From Actinoplanes flavus (GTDB lineage Bacteria > Actinomycetota > Actinomycetes > Mycobacteriales > Micromonosporaceae), in the NCBI RefSeq assembly GCF_017592555.1, contig NZ_JAGFNS010000025.1, positions 84,611-148,610 of the forward strand: a stretch of 64,000 nt of DNA, given 5' to 3'. The position numbers and the translations under genes are program-made. Position 1 is the stretch's first letter, and every line of letters begins with the position of its first letter. The notes below the pieces were generated by a model. The model was not told the DNA's origin and searched no databases. It saw only the letters and a list, made by a program, of their open reading frames with translations. Positions 62,551 through 64,000 of this stretch are shown here, in pieces.

Positions 62551-63968
62551 CCATCCCGAACGTGCTCGCTGCCCGGTACGCCTCCGCCGACCTCGTCACC
62601 CTCTGGTCCCCGGAGGAGAAGATCCGGATGGAGCGCAAGCTGTGGCTCGCGGTCCTGAAGGCTCAGCGTGATCTCGGCGTCGATGTGCCGGAGGGCGCCG
62701 TCGAGGCGTACGAGGCGGTGCTCGACCGGGTCGACCTGGCGTCGATCGCGGCCCGTGAGCGGATCACCCGGCACGACGTGAAGGCCCGCATCGAGGAGTT
62801 CTCCGAGCTGGCCGGGTTCGAGCAGATCCACAAGGGGATGACCTCCCGCGACCTCACGGAGAACGTCGAGCAGCTCCAGATCCGGGCGTCGCTCGAGCTG
62901 ATCCGGGACCGGGTGGTGGCCACGCTGTCCCGGCTCGCGGCGCTCGCCGTCGAGCACTCCGACCTGGTCATGACCGGCCGCTCGCACAACGTCGCGGCGC
63001 AGGCGACCACGCTGGGCAAGCGGTTCGCCTCGGCGGCTGAGGAGCTGCTGATCGCGTACGAGCGTCTCGACGACCTGATCGGCCGCTACCCGCTGCGCGG
63101 CATCAAGGGCCCGGTCGGCACCGCGGCCGACCAGCTCGATCTTCTCGACGGGTCCTTCGCTTCGTTGGAAGGCCTTGAGCAGCGTGTCGCTGAGCACCTC
63201 GGCTTCAGCCGGGTGCTGTCCAGCGTCGGCCAGGTCTACCCCCGCTCGCTCGACTTCGACGTGGTCTCGGCGCTGGCCCAGATCGTCGCCGGCCCGTCCT
63301 CGCTGGCCACCACCATCCGGCTGATGGTCGGCCAGGAGCTGGTGACCGAGGGCTTCAAGCCCGGCCAGGTGGGTTCCTCGGCGATGCCGCACAAGATGAA
63401 CACCCGGTCCTCGGAGCGGGTCAACGGCCTCGCGGTGATCGTCCGCGGTTACCTGTCGATGGTCGGCGAGCTGGCCGGCGACCAGTGGAACGAGGGCGAC
63501 GTCTCCTGTTCCGTGGTGCGCCGGGTCGCGCTGCCGGACGCGTTCTTCGCCACCGACGGGCTGTTCCAGACGTTCCTCACGGTGCTCGACGAGTTCGGGG
63601 CGTACCCCGCGGTGATCGCCCGGGAGCTGGACCGCTTCCTGCCCTTCCTGGCCACCACGAAGGTGCTGGTCGCCGCGGTGCGCAAGGGCGTCGGCCGGGA
63701 GGTCGCGCACGAGGTGATCAAGGAGCACGCGGTCGCCGTGGCGCTGGCCATGCGGGAGAAGGGCGCCGCGGTCAACGACCTCTTCGACCGGCTGGCCGCC
63801 GACGAGCGGCTGCGGCTCTCGCGCGCCGAGATCGACACGCTGGTGGCGGACCGGGCGGCGTTCGTGGGCGCGGCCCCCGCGCAGGTCCAGGCGGTTGCCG
63901 CGCGGATCGCCGAGATCGTGGCTCAGAACCCCCAGGCGGCCGGGTACGCTCCCGCGCCCATTCTCTGA
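62547..63968 (+). CDS. purB: Adenylosuccinate lyase
   Basis: The 473-residue lyase cleaves fumarate from SAICAR and adenylosuccinate in purine synthesis. Motifs seen are HDVKARIEEFSELAGFEQIH, KGMTSRDLTENVEQLQI, TGRSHNVAAQATTLGKRFA and the signature GSSAMPHKMNTRSSERV. GTG 62547 was chosen because it overlaps the MFS stop and gives the family length; a much longer upstream reading in the same frame is a shadow of the MFS gene. The gene is complete; 32 bases of unassigned sequence follow to the window end. Confidence 0.97.
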   Translation: MTIPNVLAARYASADLVTLWSPEEKIRMERKLWLAVLKAQRDLGVDVPEGAVEAYEAVLDRVDLASIAARERITRHDVKARIEEFSELAGFEQIHKGMTSRDLTENVEQLQIRASLELIRDRVVATLSRLAALAVEHSDLVMTGRSHNVAAQATTLGKRFASAAEELLIAYERLDDLIGRYPLRGIKGPVGTAADQLDLLDGSFASLEGLEQRVAEHLGFSRVLSSVGQVYPRSLDFDVVSALAQIVAGPSSLATTIRLMVGQELVTEGFKPGQVGSSAMPHKMNTRSSERVNGLAVIVRGYLSMVGELAGDQWNEGDVSCSVVRRVALPDAFFATDGLFQTFLTVLDEFGAYPAVIARELDRFLPFLATTKVLVAAVRKGVGREVAHEVIKEHAVAVALAMREKGAAVNDLFDRLAADERLRLSRAEIDTLVADRAAFVGAAPAQVQAVAARIAEIVAQNPQAAGYAPAPIL

Positions 63969-64000
63969 CGAAAGGTGTGGTGCGGGGGCGTGGTGGGCCC

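Overview
The window is a high-GC actinobacterial chromosome segment. Third codon positions are strongly G/C, GTG starts are common, and many neighbouring genes overlap by 4 bp (ATGA or GTGA). Gene content and small lineage-type proteins (an HspR-controlled dnaK operon with HAIR operators, bkd genes, an LppU-like protein, DUF3151 and DUF6458 proteins, and an fba / purA / purD / purB neighbourhood) point to the Micromonosporaceae, most like Actinoplanes. That placement rests on memory of the families; no database search was run.

Left part (1-10.9 kb): small metabolic genes; a membrane-tethered PP2C phosphatase; a FadE5-type acyl-CoA dehydrogenase behind a palindromic operator; a SixA-type phosphatase; a hemolysin III protein; the three-gene 5-oxoprolinase operon pxpBCA; and a thioredoxin-fold/NHL-repeat protein. 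From 10.85 to 12.36 kb lies an accessory, non-coding stretch. It holds a 20-bp tandem repeat, a decayed gene (one frameshift, two in-frame stops) edged by inverted repeats, a 64-bp tandem repeat, a long hairpin and a 19-bp tandem repeat that runs into the stop codon of the next gene. That gene encodes a 1,166-residue Gly/Pro/Ser-rich repeat protein with one membrane anchor and a C-terminal LppU-like domain.

Middle part (16-38 kb): a branched-chain 2-oxoacid dehydrogenase operon (E1alpha-E1beta-E2, no E3); an Arg/Asp-repeat membrane protein coupled to a small His/Arg-rich protein; a pair of dynamin-like membrane GTPases; and, divergent from them, the dnaK-grpE-dnaJ-hspR heat-shock operon. clpB follows about 3.7 kb later. 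Both heat-shock units carry HspR (HAIR) operators. A KhtT/KhtU-type K+/H+ antiporter pair and a SetA-like MFS exporter lie between hspR and clpB.

Right part (38-64 kb): two related small membrane proteins with Pro-rich tails; an ArsR regulator; a class II aldolase; a DedA protein; the complete bacterial RNA-repair pair Pnkp (831 aa) and Hen1 (453 aa), preceded by a small acidic protein; fructose-bisphosphate aldolase; a LOG-family nucleotide-processing homologue divergent from an ADP-ribosylglycohydrolase; a MinD/ParA-like ATPase with a long Pro-rich N-terminus; a diacylglycerol-kinase-fold protein with a cysteine cluster and an eroded catalytic motif, 2 bp downstream of purA; purD divergent from purA; a NarL-type two-component system; an SCP2 protein; and an ArsR-like regulator/MFS/purB unit coupled by GTGA overlaps behind a perfect 16-bp palindrome. 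I saw no rRNA, tRNA, CRISPR array or intact transposase.
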